Shown piece after piece: positions 35,376 to 46,498 of a stretch of 64,000 nucleotides of DNA. The notes under the pieces were generated by a model that saw only the letters and a list, made by a program, of their open reading frames with translations, had not been told where the DNA came from and searched no databases. Numbering within the stretch: position 1 is the first letter of the stretch; each line of letters begins with the position of its first letter. Where the stretch lies: contig OY987298.1 of the NCBI GenBank assembly GCA_963920635.1, forward strand, positions 142,016,257 through 142,080,256, read 5' to 3'. The stretch is from Pseudeuparius sepicola. Its lineage: Eukaryota; Arthropoda; Insecta; Coleoptera; Anthribidae. Both the position numbers and the translations under genes were made by a program.

Positions 35376-38300
35376 TGTGGATAGTTAGAATAGGTGGCCT
35401 TAAACTAATTTCCGTGAAAAGAAAAGTCATGCAAGTGAAAACGGCGGTTTCCCCGATTTTTTTACGTTTTTCGGTCTTGGGGGTGGAAAGGGGTGAAGAC
35501 GAGGTTCGCAAATTCTGATTCTTCGTGGATAGTTAGAATAGGTGGCCTTAAACTAATTTCCGTGAAAAGAAAAGTCATGCAAGTGAAAACGGCGGTTTCC
35601 CCGTTTTTTTACGTTTTTCGGTCTTGGGGGTGGAAAGGGGTGAAGACGAGGTTCGCAAATTCTGATTATTTGTGGATAGTTAGAATAGGTGGCCTTAAAC
35701 TAATTTCCGTGAAAAGAAAAGTCATGCAAGTGAAAACGGCGGTTTCCCCGATTTTTTTACGTTTTTCGGTCTTGAGGGTGGAAAGGGGTGAAGACGAGGT
35801 TCGCAAATTCTGATTCTTCGTGGATAGTTAGAATAGGTGGCCTTAAACTAATTTCCGTGAAAAGAAAAGTCATGCAAGTGAAAACGGCGGTTTCCCCGTT
35901 TTTTTTACGTTTTTCGGTCTTGGGGGTGGAAAGGGGTGAAGACGAGGTTCGCAAAATCTGATTATTTGTGGATAGTTAGAATAGGTGGCCTTAAACTAAT
36001 TTCCGTGAAAATAAAAGTCATGCAAGTGAAAACGGCCGTTTTCCCGATTTTTTTACGTTTTTCGGTCTTGGGGGTGAAAGGGGTGAAGACGAGGTTCGCA
36101 AATTCTGATTCTTCGTGGATAGTTAGAATAGGTGGCCTTAAACTAATTTCCCTGAAAAGAAAAGTCATGCAAGTGAAAACGGCGGTTTTCCCGATTTTTT
36201 AAAGTTTTTCGGTCTTGGGGGTGGAAAGGGGTGAAGACGAGGTTCGCAAATTCTGATTCTTTGTGGATAGTTAGAATAGGTGGCCTTAAACTAATTTCCG
36301 TGAAAATAAAAGTCATGCAAGTGAAAACGGCCGTTTTCCCGATTTTTTTAGGTTTTTCGGTCTTGGGGGTGGAAAGGGGTGAAGACGAGGTTCGCAAATT
36401 CTGATTCTTTGTGGATAGTTAGAATAGGTGGCCTTAAACTAATTTCCGTGAAAAGAAAAGTCATGCAAGTGAAAGCGGCGGTTTTCCCGATTTTTTTACG
36501 TTTTTCGGTCTTGAGGGTGGAAAGGGGTGAAGACGAGGTTCGCAAATTCTGATTCTTTGTGGATAGTTAGAATAGGTGGCCTTAAACTAATTTCCGTGAA
36601 AAGAAAAGTCATGCAAGTGAAAACGGCGGTTTTCCCGATTTTTTAAAGTTTTTCGGTCTTGGGGGTGGAAAGGGGTGAAGACGAGGTTCGCAAATTCTGA
36701 TTCTTTGTGGATAGTTAGAATAGGTGGCCTTAAACTAATTTCCGTGAAAAGAAAAGTCATGCAAGTGAAAACGGCGGTTTCCCCGATTTTTTTACGTTTT
36801 TCGGTCTTGAGGGTGGAAAGGGGTGAAGACGAGGTTCGCAAATTCTGATTCTTCGTGGATAGTTAGAATAGGAGGCCTTAAACTAATTTCCGTGAAAAGA
36901 AAAGTCATGCAAGTGAAAACGGCGGTTTCCCCGATTTTTTTACGTTTTTCGGTCTTGGGGGTGGAAAGGGGTGAAGACGAGGTTCGCAAATTCTGATTAT
37001 TTGTGGATAGTTAGAATAGGTGGCCTTAAACTAATTTCCGTGAAAAGAAAAGTCATGCAAGTGAAAACGGCGGTTTCCCCGATTTTTTTACGTTTTTCGG
37101 TCTTGGGGGTGGAAAGGGGTGAAGACGAGGTTCGCAAATTCTGATTATTTGTGGATAGTTAGAATAGGTGGCCTTAAACTAATTTCCGTGAAAAGAAAAG
37201 TCATGCAAGTGAAAACGGCGGTTTTCCCGATTTTTTAAAGTTTTTCGGTCTTGGGGGTGGAAAGGGGTGAAGACGAGGTTCGCAAATTTTGATTCTTTGT
37301 GGATAGTTAGAATAGGTGGCCTTAAACTAATTTCCGTGAAAAGAAAAGTCATGCAAGTGAAAACGGCGGTTTCCCCGATTTTTTTACGTTTTTCGGTCTT
37401 GAGGGTGGAAAGGGGTGAAGACGAGGTTCGCAAATTCTGATTATTTGTGGATAGTTAGAATAGGTGGCCTTAAACTAATTTCCGTGAAAAGAAAAGTCAT
37501 GCAAGTGAAAACGGCGGTTTTCCCGATTTTTTAAAGTTTTTCGGTCTTGGGGGTGGAAAGGGGTGAAGACGAGGTTCGCAAATTCTGATTCTTTGTGGAT
37601 AGTTAGAATAGGTGGCCTTAAACTAATTTCCGTGAAAAGAAAAGTCATGCAAGTGAAAACGGCGGTTTCCCCGATTTTTTTACGTTTTTCGGTCTTGGGG
37701 GTGGAAAGGGGTGAAGACGAGGTTCGCAAATTCTGATTCTTTGTGGATAGTTAGAATAGGTGGCCTTAAACTAATTTCCGTGAAAAGAAAAGTCATGCAA
37801 GTGAAAACGGCGGTTTTCCCGATTTTTTTAAGTTTTTCGGTCTTGGGGGTGGAAAGGGGTGAAGACGAGGTTCGCAAATTCTGATTCTTTGTGGATAGTT
37901 AGAATAGGTGGCCTTAAACTAATTTCCGTGAAAAGAAAAGTCATGCAAGTGAAAACGGCGGTTTTCCCGATTTTTTAAAGTTTTTCGGTCTTAAGGGTGG
38001 AAAGGGGTGAAGACGAGGTTCGCAAATTCTGATTCTTTGTGGATAGTTAGAATAGGTGGCCTTAAACTAATTTCCGTGAAAATAAAAGTCATGCAAGTGA
38101 AAACGGCCGTTTTCCCGATTTTTTTAGGTTTTTCGGTCTTGGGGGTGGAAAGGGGTGAATACGAGGTTCGCAAATTCTGATTCTTTGTGGATAGTTAGAA
38201 TAGGTGGCCTTAAACTAATTTCCGTGAAAAGAAAAGTCATGCAAGTGAAAACGGCGGTTTCCCCGATTTTTTTACGTTTTTAGGTCTTGGGGGTGGAAAG

Positions 38301-39882
38301 GGGTGAAGACGAGGTTCGCAAATTCTGATTCTTCGTGGATAGTTAGAATAGGTGGCCTTAAACTAATTTCCGTGAAAAGAAAAGTCATGCAAGTGAAAAC
38401 GGCGGTTTCCCCGATTTTTTTACGTTTTTCGGTCTTGGGGGTGGAAAGGGGTGAAGACGAGGTTCGCAAATTCTGATTATTTGTGGATAGTTAGAATAGG
38501 TGGCCTTAAACTAATTTCCGTGAAAAGAAAAGTCATGCAAGTGAAAACGGCGGTTTCCCCGATTTTTTTACGTTTTTTGGTCTTGAGGGTGGAAAGGGGT
38601 GAAGACGAGGTTCGCAAATTCTGATTCTTCGTGGATAGTTAGAATAGGTGGCCTTAAACTAATTTCCGTGAAAAGAAAAGTCATGCAAGTGAAAACGGCG
38701 GTTTCCCCGATTTTTTTACGTTTTTCGGTCTTGGGGGTGGAAAGGGGTGAAGACGAGGTTCGCAAATTCTGATTCTTCGTGGATAGTTAGAATAGGTGGC
38801 CTTAAACTAATTTCCGTGAAAAGAAAAGTCATGCAAGTGAAAACGGCGGTTTCCCCGATTTTTTTACGTTTTTCGGTCTTGGGGGTGGAAAGGGGTGAAG
38901 ACGAGGTTCGCAAATTCTGATTCTTCGTGGATAGTTAGAATAGGTGGCCTTAAACTAATTTCCCTGAAAAGAAAAGTCATGCAAGTGAAAACGGCGGTTT
39001 TCCCGATTTTTTAAAGTTTTTCGGTCTTGGGGGTGGAAAGGGGTGAAGACGAGGTTCGCAAATTCTGATTCTTTGTGGATAGTTAGAATAGGTGGCCTGG
39101 GTGGAAAGGGGTGAAGACGAGGTTCGCAAATTCTGATTCTTTGTGGATAGTTAGAATAGGTGGCCTTAAACTAATTTCCGTGAAAAGAAAAGTCATGCAA
39201 GTGAAAACGGCGGTTTTCCCGATTTTTTTTAAGTTTTTCGGTCATGGGGGTGGAAAGGGGTGAAGACGAGGTTCGCAAATTCTGATTCTTTGTGGATAGT
39301 TAGAATAGGTGGCCTTAAACTAATTTCCGTGAAAATAAAAGTCATGCAAGTGAAAACGGCTGTTTTCCCGATTTTTTTAGGTTTTTCGGTCTTGGGGGTG
39401 GAAAGGGGTGAAGACGAGGTTCGCACATTCTGATTCTTTGTGGATAGTTAGAATAGGTGGCCTTAAACTAATTTCCGTGAAAAGAAAAGTCATGCAAGTG
39501 AAAACGGCGGTTTTCCCGATTTTTTTAAGTTTTTCGGTCATGGGGGTGGAAAGGGGTGAAGACGAGGTTCGCAAATTCTGATTCTTTGTGGATAGTTAGA
39601 ATAGGTGGCCTTAAACTAATTTCCGTGAAAAGAAAAGTCATGCAAGTGAAAACGGCGGTTTTCCCGATTTTTTAAAGTTTTTCGGTCTTGGGGGTGGAAA
39701 GGGGTGAAGACGAGGTTCGCAAATTCTGATTATTTGTGGATAGTTAGAATAGGTGGCCTTAAACTAATTTCCGTGAAAAGAAAAGTCATGCAAGTGAAAA
39801 CGGCGGTTTCCCCGATTTTTTAAAGTTTTTCGGTCTTGGGGGTGGAAAGGGGTGAAGACGAGGTTCGCAAATTTTGATTCTT
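35376..39882. repeat. 4.5-kb higher-order repeat, copy 2 (4507 bp)
   Basis: Contains 30 full monomers plus one 68-bp remnant, with one net base missing. All landmark variants recur at +4507 in copy 3; I noticed no differing landmark between copies 2 and 3, which suggests a very recent duplication. Confidence 0.92.
39071..39138. repeat. Truncated 68-bp monomer, copy 2
   Basis: Same ggcctgggtgg junction as at 34564, 4507 bp downstream. Confidence 0.96.
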
Positions 39883-42800
39883 TGTGGATAGTTAGAATAG
39901 GTGGCCTTAAACTAATTTCCGTGAAAAGAAAAGTCATGCAAGTGAAAACGGCGGTTTCCCCGATTTTTTTACGTTTTTCGGTCTTGGGGGTGGAAAGGGG
40001 TGAAGACGAGGTTCGCAAATTCTGATTCTTCGTGGATAGTTAGAATAGGTGGCCTTAAACTAATTTCCGTGAAAAGAAAAGTCATGCAAGTGAAAACGGC
40101 GGTTTCCCCGTTTTTTTACGTTTTTCGGTCTTGGGGGTGGAAAGGGGTGAAGACGAGGTTCGCAAATTCTGATTATTTGTGGATAGTTAGAATAGGTGGC
40201 CTTAAACTAATTTCCGTGAAAAGAAAAGTCATGCAAGTGAAAACGGCGGTTTCCCCGATTTTTTTACGTTTTTCGGTCTTGAGGGTGGAAAGGGGTGAAG
40301 ACGAGGTTCGCAAATTCTGATTCTTCGTGGATAGTTAGAATAGGTGGCCTTAAACTAATTTCCGTGAAAAGAAAAGTCATGCAAGTGAAAACGGCGGTTT
40401 CCCCGTTTTTTTTACGTTTTTCGGTCTTGGGGGTGGAAAGGGGTGAAGACGAGGTTCGCAAAATCTGATTATTTGTGGATAGTTAGAATAGGTGGCCTTA
40501 AACTAATTTCCGTGAAAATAAAAGTCATGCAAGTGAAAACGGCCGTTTTCCCGATTTTTTTACGTTTTTCGGTCTTGGGGGTGAAAGGGGTGAAGACGAG
40601 GTTCGCAAATTCTGATTCTTCGTGGATAGTTAGAATAGGTGGCCTTAAACTAATTTCCCTGAAAAGAAAAGTCATGCAAGTGAAAACGGCGGTTTTCCCG
40701 ATTTTTTAAAGTTTTTCGGTCTTGGGGGTGGAAAGGGGTGAAGACGAGGTTCGCAAATTCTGATTCTTTGTGGATAGTTAGAATAGGTGGCCTTAAACTA
40801 ATTTCCGTGAAAATAAAAGTCATGCAAGTGAAAACGGCCGTTTTCCCGATTTTTTTAGGTTTTTCGGTCTTGGGGGTGGAAAGGGGTGAAGACGAGGTTC
40901 GCAAATTCTGATTCTTTGTGGATAGTTAGAATAGGTGGCCTTAAACTAATTTCCGTGAAAAGAAAAGTCATGCAAGTGAAAGCGGCGGTTTTCCCGATTT
41001 TTTTACGTTTTTCGGTCTTGAGGGTGGAAAGGGGTGAAGACGAGGTTCGCAAATTCTGATTCTTTGTGGATAGTTAGAATAGGTGGCCTTAAACTAATTT
41101 CCGTGAAAAGAAAAGTCATGCAAGTGAAAACGGCGGTTTTCCCGATTTTTTAAAGTTTTTCGGTCTTGGGGGTGGAAAGGGGTGAAGACGAGGTTCGCAA
41201 ATTCTGATTCTTTGTGGATAGTTAGAATAGGTGGCCTTAAACTAATTTCCGTGAAAAGAAAAGTCATGCAAGTGAAAACGGCGGTTTCCCCGATTTTTTT
41301 ACGTTTTTCGGTCTTGAGGGTGGAAAGGGGTGAAGACGAGGTTCGCAAATTCTGATTCTTCGTGGATAGTTAGAATAGGAGGCCTTAAACTAATTTCCGT
41401 GAAAAGAAAAGTCATGCAAGTGAAAACGGCGGTTTCCCCGATTTTTTTACGTTTTTCGGTCTTGGGGGTGGAAAGGGGTGAAGACGAGGTTCGCAAATTC
41501 TGATTATTTGTGGATAGTTAGAATAGGTGGCCTTAAACTAATTTCCGTGAAAAGAAAAGTCATGCAAGTGAAAACGGCGGTTTCCCCGATTTTTTTACGT
41601 TTTTCGGTCTTGGGGGTGGAAAGGGGTGAAGACGAGGTTCGCAAATTCTGATTATTTGTGGATAGTTAGAATAGGTGGCCTTAAACTAATTTCCGTGAAA
41701 AGAAAAGTCATGCAAGTGAAAACGGCGGTTTTCCCGATTTTTTAAAGTTTTTCGGTCTTGGGGGTGGAAAGGGGTGAAGACGAGGTTCGCAAATTTTGAT
41801 TCTTTGTGGATAGTTAGAATAGGTGGCCTTAAACTAATTTCCGTGAAAAGAAAAGTCATGCAAGTGAAAACGGCGGTTTCCCCGATTTTTTTACGTTTTT
41901 CGGTCTTGAGGGTGGAAAGGGGTGAAGACGAGGTTCGCAAATTCTGATTATTTGTGGATAGTTAGAATAGGTGGCCTTAAACTAATTTCCGTGAAAAGAA
42001 AAGTCATGCAAGTGAAAACGGCGGTTTTCCCGATTTTTTAAAGTTTTTCGGTCTTGGGGGTGGAAAGGGGTGAAGACGAGGTTCGCAAATTCTGATTCTT
42101 TGTGGATAGTTAGAATAGGTGGCCTTAAACTAATTTCCGTGAAAAGAAAAGTCATGCAAGTGAAAACGGCGGTTTCCCCGATTTTTTTACGTTTTTCGGT
42201 CTTGGGGGTGGAAAGGGGTGAAGACGAGGTTCGCAAATTCTGATTCTTTGTGGATAGTTAGAATAGGTGGCCTTAAACTAATTTCCGTGAAAAGAAAAGT
42301 CATGCAAGTGAAAACGGCGGTTTTCCCGATTTTTTTAAGTTTTTCGGTCTTGGGGGTGGAAAGGGGTGAAGACGAGGTTCGCAAATTCTGATTCTTTGTG
42401 GATAGTTAGAATAGGTGGCCTTAAACTAATTTCCGTGAAAAGAAAAGTCATGCAAGTGAAAACGGCGGTTTTCCCGATTTTTTAAAGTTTTTCGGTCTTA
42501 AGGGTGGAAAGGGGTGAAGACGAGGTTCGCAAATTCTGATTCTTTGTGGATAGTTAGAATAGGTGGCCTTAAACTAATTTCCGTGAAAATAAAAGTCATG
42601 CAAGTGAAAACGGCCGTTTTCCCGATTTTTTTAGGTTTTTCGGTCTTGGGGGTGGAAAGGGGTGAATACGAGGTTCGCAAATTCTGATTCTTTGTGGATA
42701 GTTAGAATAGGTGGCCTTAAACTAATTTCCGTGAAAAGAAAAGTCATGCAAGTGAAAACGGCGGTTTCCCCGATTTTTTTACGTTTTTAGGTCTTGGGGG

Positions 42801-44389
42801 TGGAAAGGGGTGAAGACGAGGTTCGCAAATTCTGATTCTTCGTGGATAGTTAGAATAGGTGGCCTTAAACTAATTTCCGTGAAAAGAAAAGTCATGCAAG
42901 TGAAAACGGCGGTTTCCCCGATTTTTTTACGTTTTTCGGTCTTGGGGGTGGAAAGGGGTGAAGACGAGGTTCGCAAATTCTGATTATTTGTGGATAGTTA
43001 GAATAGGTGGCCTTAAACTAATTTCCGTGAAAAGAAAAGTCATGCAAGTGAAAACGGCGGTTTCCCCGATTTTTTTACGTTTTTTGGTCTTGAGGGTGGA
43101 AAGGGGTGAAGACGAGGTTCGCAAATTCTGATTCTTCGTGGATAGTTAGAATAGGTGGCCTTAAACTAATTTCCGTGAAAAGAAAAGTCATGCAAGTGAA
43201 AACGGCGGTTTCCCCGATTTTTTTACGTTTTTCGGTCTTGGGGGTGGAAAGGGGTGAAGACGAGGTTCGCAAATTCTGATTCTTCGTGGATAGTTAGAAT
43301 AGGTGGCCTTAAACTAATTTCCGTGAAAAGAAAAGTCATGCAAGTGAAAACGGCGGTTTCCCCGATTTTTTTACGTTTTTCGGTCTTGGGGGTGGAAAGG
43401 GGTGAAGACGAGGTTCGCAAATTCTGATTCTTCGTGGATAGTTAGAATAGGTGGCCTTAAACTAATTTCCCTGAAAAGAAAAGTCATGCAAGTGAAAACG
43501 GCGGTTTTCCCGATTTTTTAAAGTTTTTCGGTCTTGGGGGTGGAAAGGGGTGAAGACGAGGTTCGCAAATTCTGATTCTTTGTGGATAGTTAGAATAGGT
43601 GGCCTGGGTGGAAAGGGGTGAAGACGAGGTTCGCAAATTCTGATTCTTTGTGGATAGTTAGAATAGGTGGCCTTAAACTAATTTCCGTGAAAAGAAAAGT
43701 CATGCAAGTGAAAACGGCGGTTTTCCCGATTTTTTTTAAGTTTTTCGGTCATGGGGGTGGAAAGGGGTGAAGACGAGGTTCGCAAATTCTGATTCTTTGT
43801 GGATAGTTAGAATAGGTGGCCTTAAACTAATTTCCGTGAAAATAAAAGTCATGCAAGTGAAAACGGCTGTTTTCCCGATTTTTTTAGGTTTTTCGGTCTT
43901 GGGGGTGGAAAGGGGTGAAGACGAGGTTCGCACATTCTGATTCTTTGTGGATAGTTAGAATAGGTGGCCTTAAACTAATTTCCGTGAAAAGAAAAGTCAT
44001 GCAAGTGAAAACGGCGGTTTTCCCGATTTTTTTAAGTTTTTCGGTCATGGGGGTGGAAAGGGGTGAAGACGAGGTTCGCAAATTCTGATTCTTTGTGGAT
44101 AGTTAGAATAGGTGGCCTTAAACTAATTTCCGTGAAAAGAAAAGTCATGCAAGTGAAAACGGCGGTTTTCCCGATTTTTTAAAGTTTTTCGGTCTTGGGG
44201 GTGGAAAGGGGTGAAGACGAGGTTCGCAAATTCTGATTATTTGTGGATAGTTAGAATAGGTGGCCTTAAACTAATTTCCGTGAAAAGAAAAGTCATGCAA
44301 GTGAAAACGGCGGTTTCCCCGATTTTTTAAAGTTTTTCGGTCTTGGGGGTGGAAAGGGGTGAAGACGAGGTTCGCAAATTTTGATTCTT
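39883..44389. repeat. 4.5-kb higher-order repeat, copy 3 (4507 bp)
   Basis: Third tandem copy, with the same landmarks as copy 2: gaaagcgg near 40980, taggaggcc near 41379, tcttaaggg near 42499, gaatacgagg near 42666. Just past its end, the tcttgtagg change first appears at 44493 and the order departs from the 4507-bp unit. Confidence 0.92.
43578..43645. repeat. Truncated 68-bp monomer, copy 3
   Basis: Same junction, 4507 bp after copy 2. Confidence 0.96.
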
Positions 44390-44779
44390 TGTGGATAGTT
44401 AGAATAGGTGGCCTTAAACTAATTTCCGTGAAAAGAAAAGTCATGCAAGTGAAAACGGCGGTTTCCCCGATTTTTTTACGTTTTTCGGTCTTGTAGGTGG
44501 AAAGGGGTGAAGACGAGGTTCGCAAATTCTGATTATTTGTGGATAGTTAGAATAGGTGGCCTTAAACTAATTTCCGTGAAAAGAAAAGTCATGCAAGTGA
44601 AAACGGCGGTTTTCCCGATTTTTTAAAGTTTTTCGGTCTTGGGGGTGGAAAGGGGTGAAGACGAGGTTCGCAAATTCTGATTCTTTGTGGATAGTTAGAA
44701 TAGGTGGCCTTAAACTAATTTCCGTGAAAAGAAAAGTCATGCAAGTGAAAACGGCGGTTTCCCCGATTTTTTTACGTTT

Positions 44780-45272
44780 TTCGGTCTTGGGGGTGGAAAG
44801 GGGTGAAGACGAGGTTCGCAAATTCTGATTATTTGTGGATAGTTAGAATAGGTGGCCTTAAACTAATTTCCGTGAAAATGAAAGTCATGCAAGTGAAAAC
44901 GGCCGTTTTCCCGATTTTTTTACGTTTTTCGGTCTTGGGGGTGGAAAGGGGTGAAGACGAGGTTCGCAAATTCTGATTCTTCGTAGATAGTTAGAATAGG
45001 TGGCCTTAAACTAATTTCCGTGAAAAGAAAAGTCATGCAAGTGAAAACGGCGGTTTCCCCGATTTTTTTACGTTTTTCGGTCTTGGGGGTGGAAAGGGGT
45101 GAAGACGAGGTTCGCAAATTCTGATTCTTCGTGGATAGTTAGAATAGGTGGCCTTAAACTAATTTCCGTGAAAAGAAAAGTCATGCAAGTGAAAACGGCG
45201 GTTTCCCCGTTTTTTTACGTTTTTCGGTCTTGGGGGTGGAAAGGGGTGAAGACGAGGTTCGCAAATTCTGAT
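44780..45272. repeat. Six-monomer step duplicate, copy A (offset 887 bp)
   Basis: Carries two private changes, gaaaatgaaag near 44877 and ttcgtagatag near 44981. Both recur 887 bp downstream (6 monomers minus 1 bp). Confidence 0.82.
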
Positions 45273-45666
45273 TATTTGTGGATAGTTAGAATAGGTGGCC
45301 TTAAACTAATTTCCGTGAAAAGAAAAGTCATGCAAGTGAAAACGGCGGTTTCCCCGATTTTTTTACGTTTTTCGGTCTTGAGGGTGGAAAGGGGTGAAGA
45401 CGAGGTTCGCAAATTCTGATTCTTCGTGGATAGTTAGAATAGGTGGCCTTAAACTAATTTCCGTGAAAAGAAAAGTCATGCAAGTGAAAACGGCGGTTTC
45501 CCCGTTTTTTTTACGTTTTTCGGTCTTGGGGGTGGAAAGGGGTGAAGACGAGGTTCGCAAAATCTGATTATTTGTGGATAGTTAGAATAGGTGGCCTTAA
45601 ACTAATTTCCGTGAAAAGAAAAGTCATGCAAGTGAAAACGGCGGTTTTCCCGATTTTTTAAAGTTT

Positions 45667-46159
45667 TTCGGTCTTGGGGGTGGAAAGGGGTGAAGACGAG
45701 GTTCGCAAATTCTGATTATTTGTGGATAGTTAGAATAGGTGGCCTTAAACTAATTTCCGTGAAAATGAAAGTCATGCAAGTGAAAACGGCCGTTTTCCCG
45801 ATTTTTTTACGTTTTTCGGTCTTGGGGGTGGAAAGGGGTGAAGACGAGGTTCGCAAATTCTGATTCTTCGTAGATAGTTAGAATAGGTGGCCTTAAACTA
45901 ATTTCCGTGAAAAGAAAAGTCATGCAAGTGAAAACGGCGGTTTCCCCGATTTTTTTACGTTTTTCGGTCTTGGGGGTGGAAAGGGGTGAAGACGAGGTTC
46001 GCAAATTCTGATTCTTCGTGGATAGTTAGAATAGGTGGCCTTAAACTAATTTCCGTGAAAAGAAAAGTCATGCAAGTGAAAACGGCGGTTTCCCCGTTTT
46101 TTTACGTTTTTCGGTCTTGGGGGTGGAAAGGGGTGAAGACGAGGTTCGCAAATTCTGAT
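45667..46159. repeat. Six-monomer step duplicate, copy B (offset 887 bp)
   Basis: Partner of 44780-45272. It follows an unusual taaag-to-atttg join at 45718 that marks a recombination point. Further right it is followed by a run of cttcg/cggtttcccc/tacg monomers to about 46456. Confidence 0.82.
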
Positions 46160-46498
46160 TCTTCGTGGATAGTTAGAATAGGTGGCCTTAAACTAATTTC
46201 CGTGAAAAGAAAAGTCATGCAAGTGAAAACGGCGGTTTCCCCGATTTTTTTACGTTTTTCGGTCTTGGGGGTGGAAAGGGGTGAAGACGAGGTTCGCAAA
46301 TTCTGATTCTTCGTGGATAGTTAGAATAGGTGGCCTTAAACTAATTTCCGTGAAAAGAAAAGTCATGCAAGTGAAAACGGCGGTTTCCCCGATTTTTTTA
46401 CGTTTTTCGGTCTTGGGGGTGGAAAGGGGTGAAGACGAGGTTCGCAAATTCTGATTCTTCGTGGATAGTTAGAATAGGTGGCCTTAAACTAATTTCCC

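Larger units (their letters stand above)
42288..45617. repeat. Segmental duplicate, copy A (offset 4211 bp)
   Basis: The second half of copy 3 plus the first rearranged monomers, repeated at 46499-49828. The offset equals 28 monomers plus the 68-bp remnant less 1 bp, two monomers short of 4507. Shared marks: tcttaaggg, gaatacgagg, tcttgtagg (44493, 48704), gaaaatgaaag (near 44877, 49088) and ttcgtagatag (near 44981, 49192). Confidence 0.88.
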
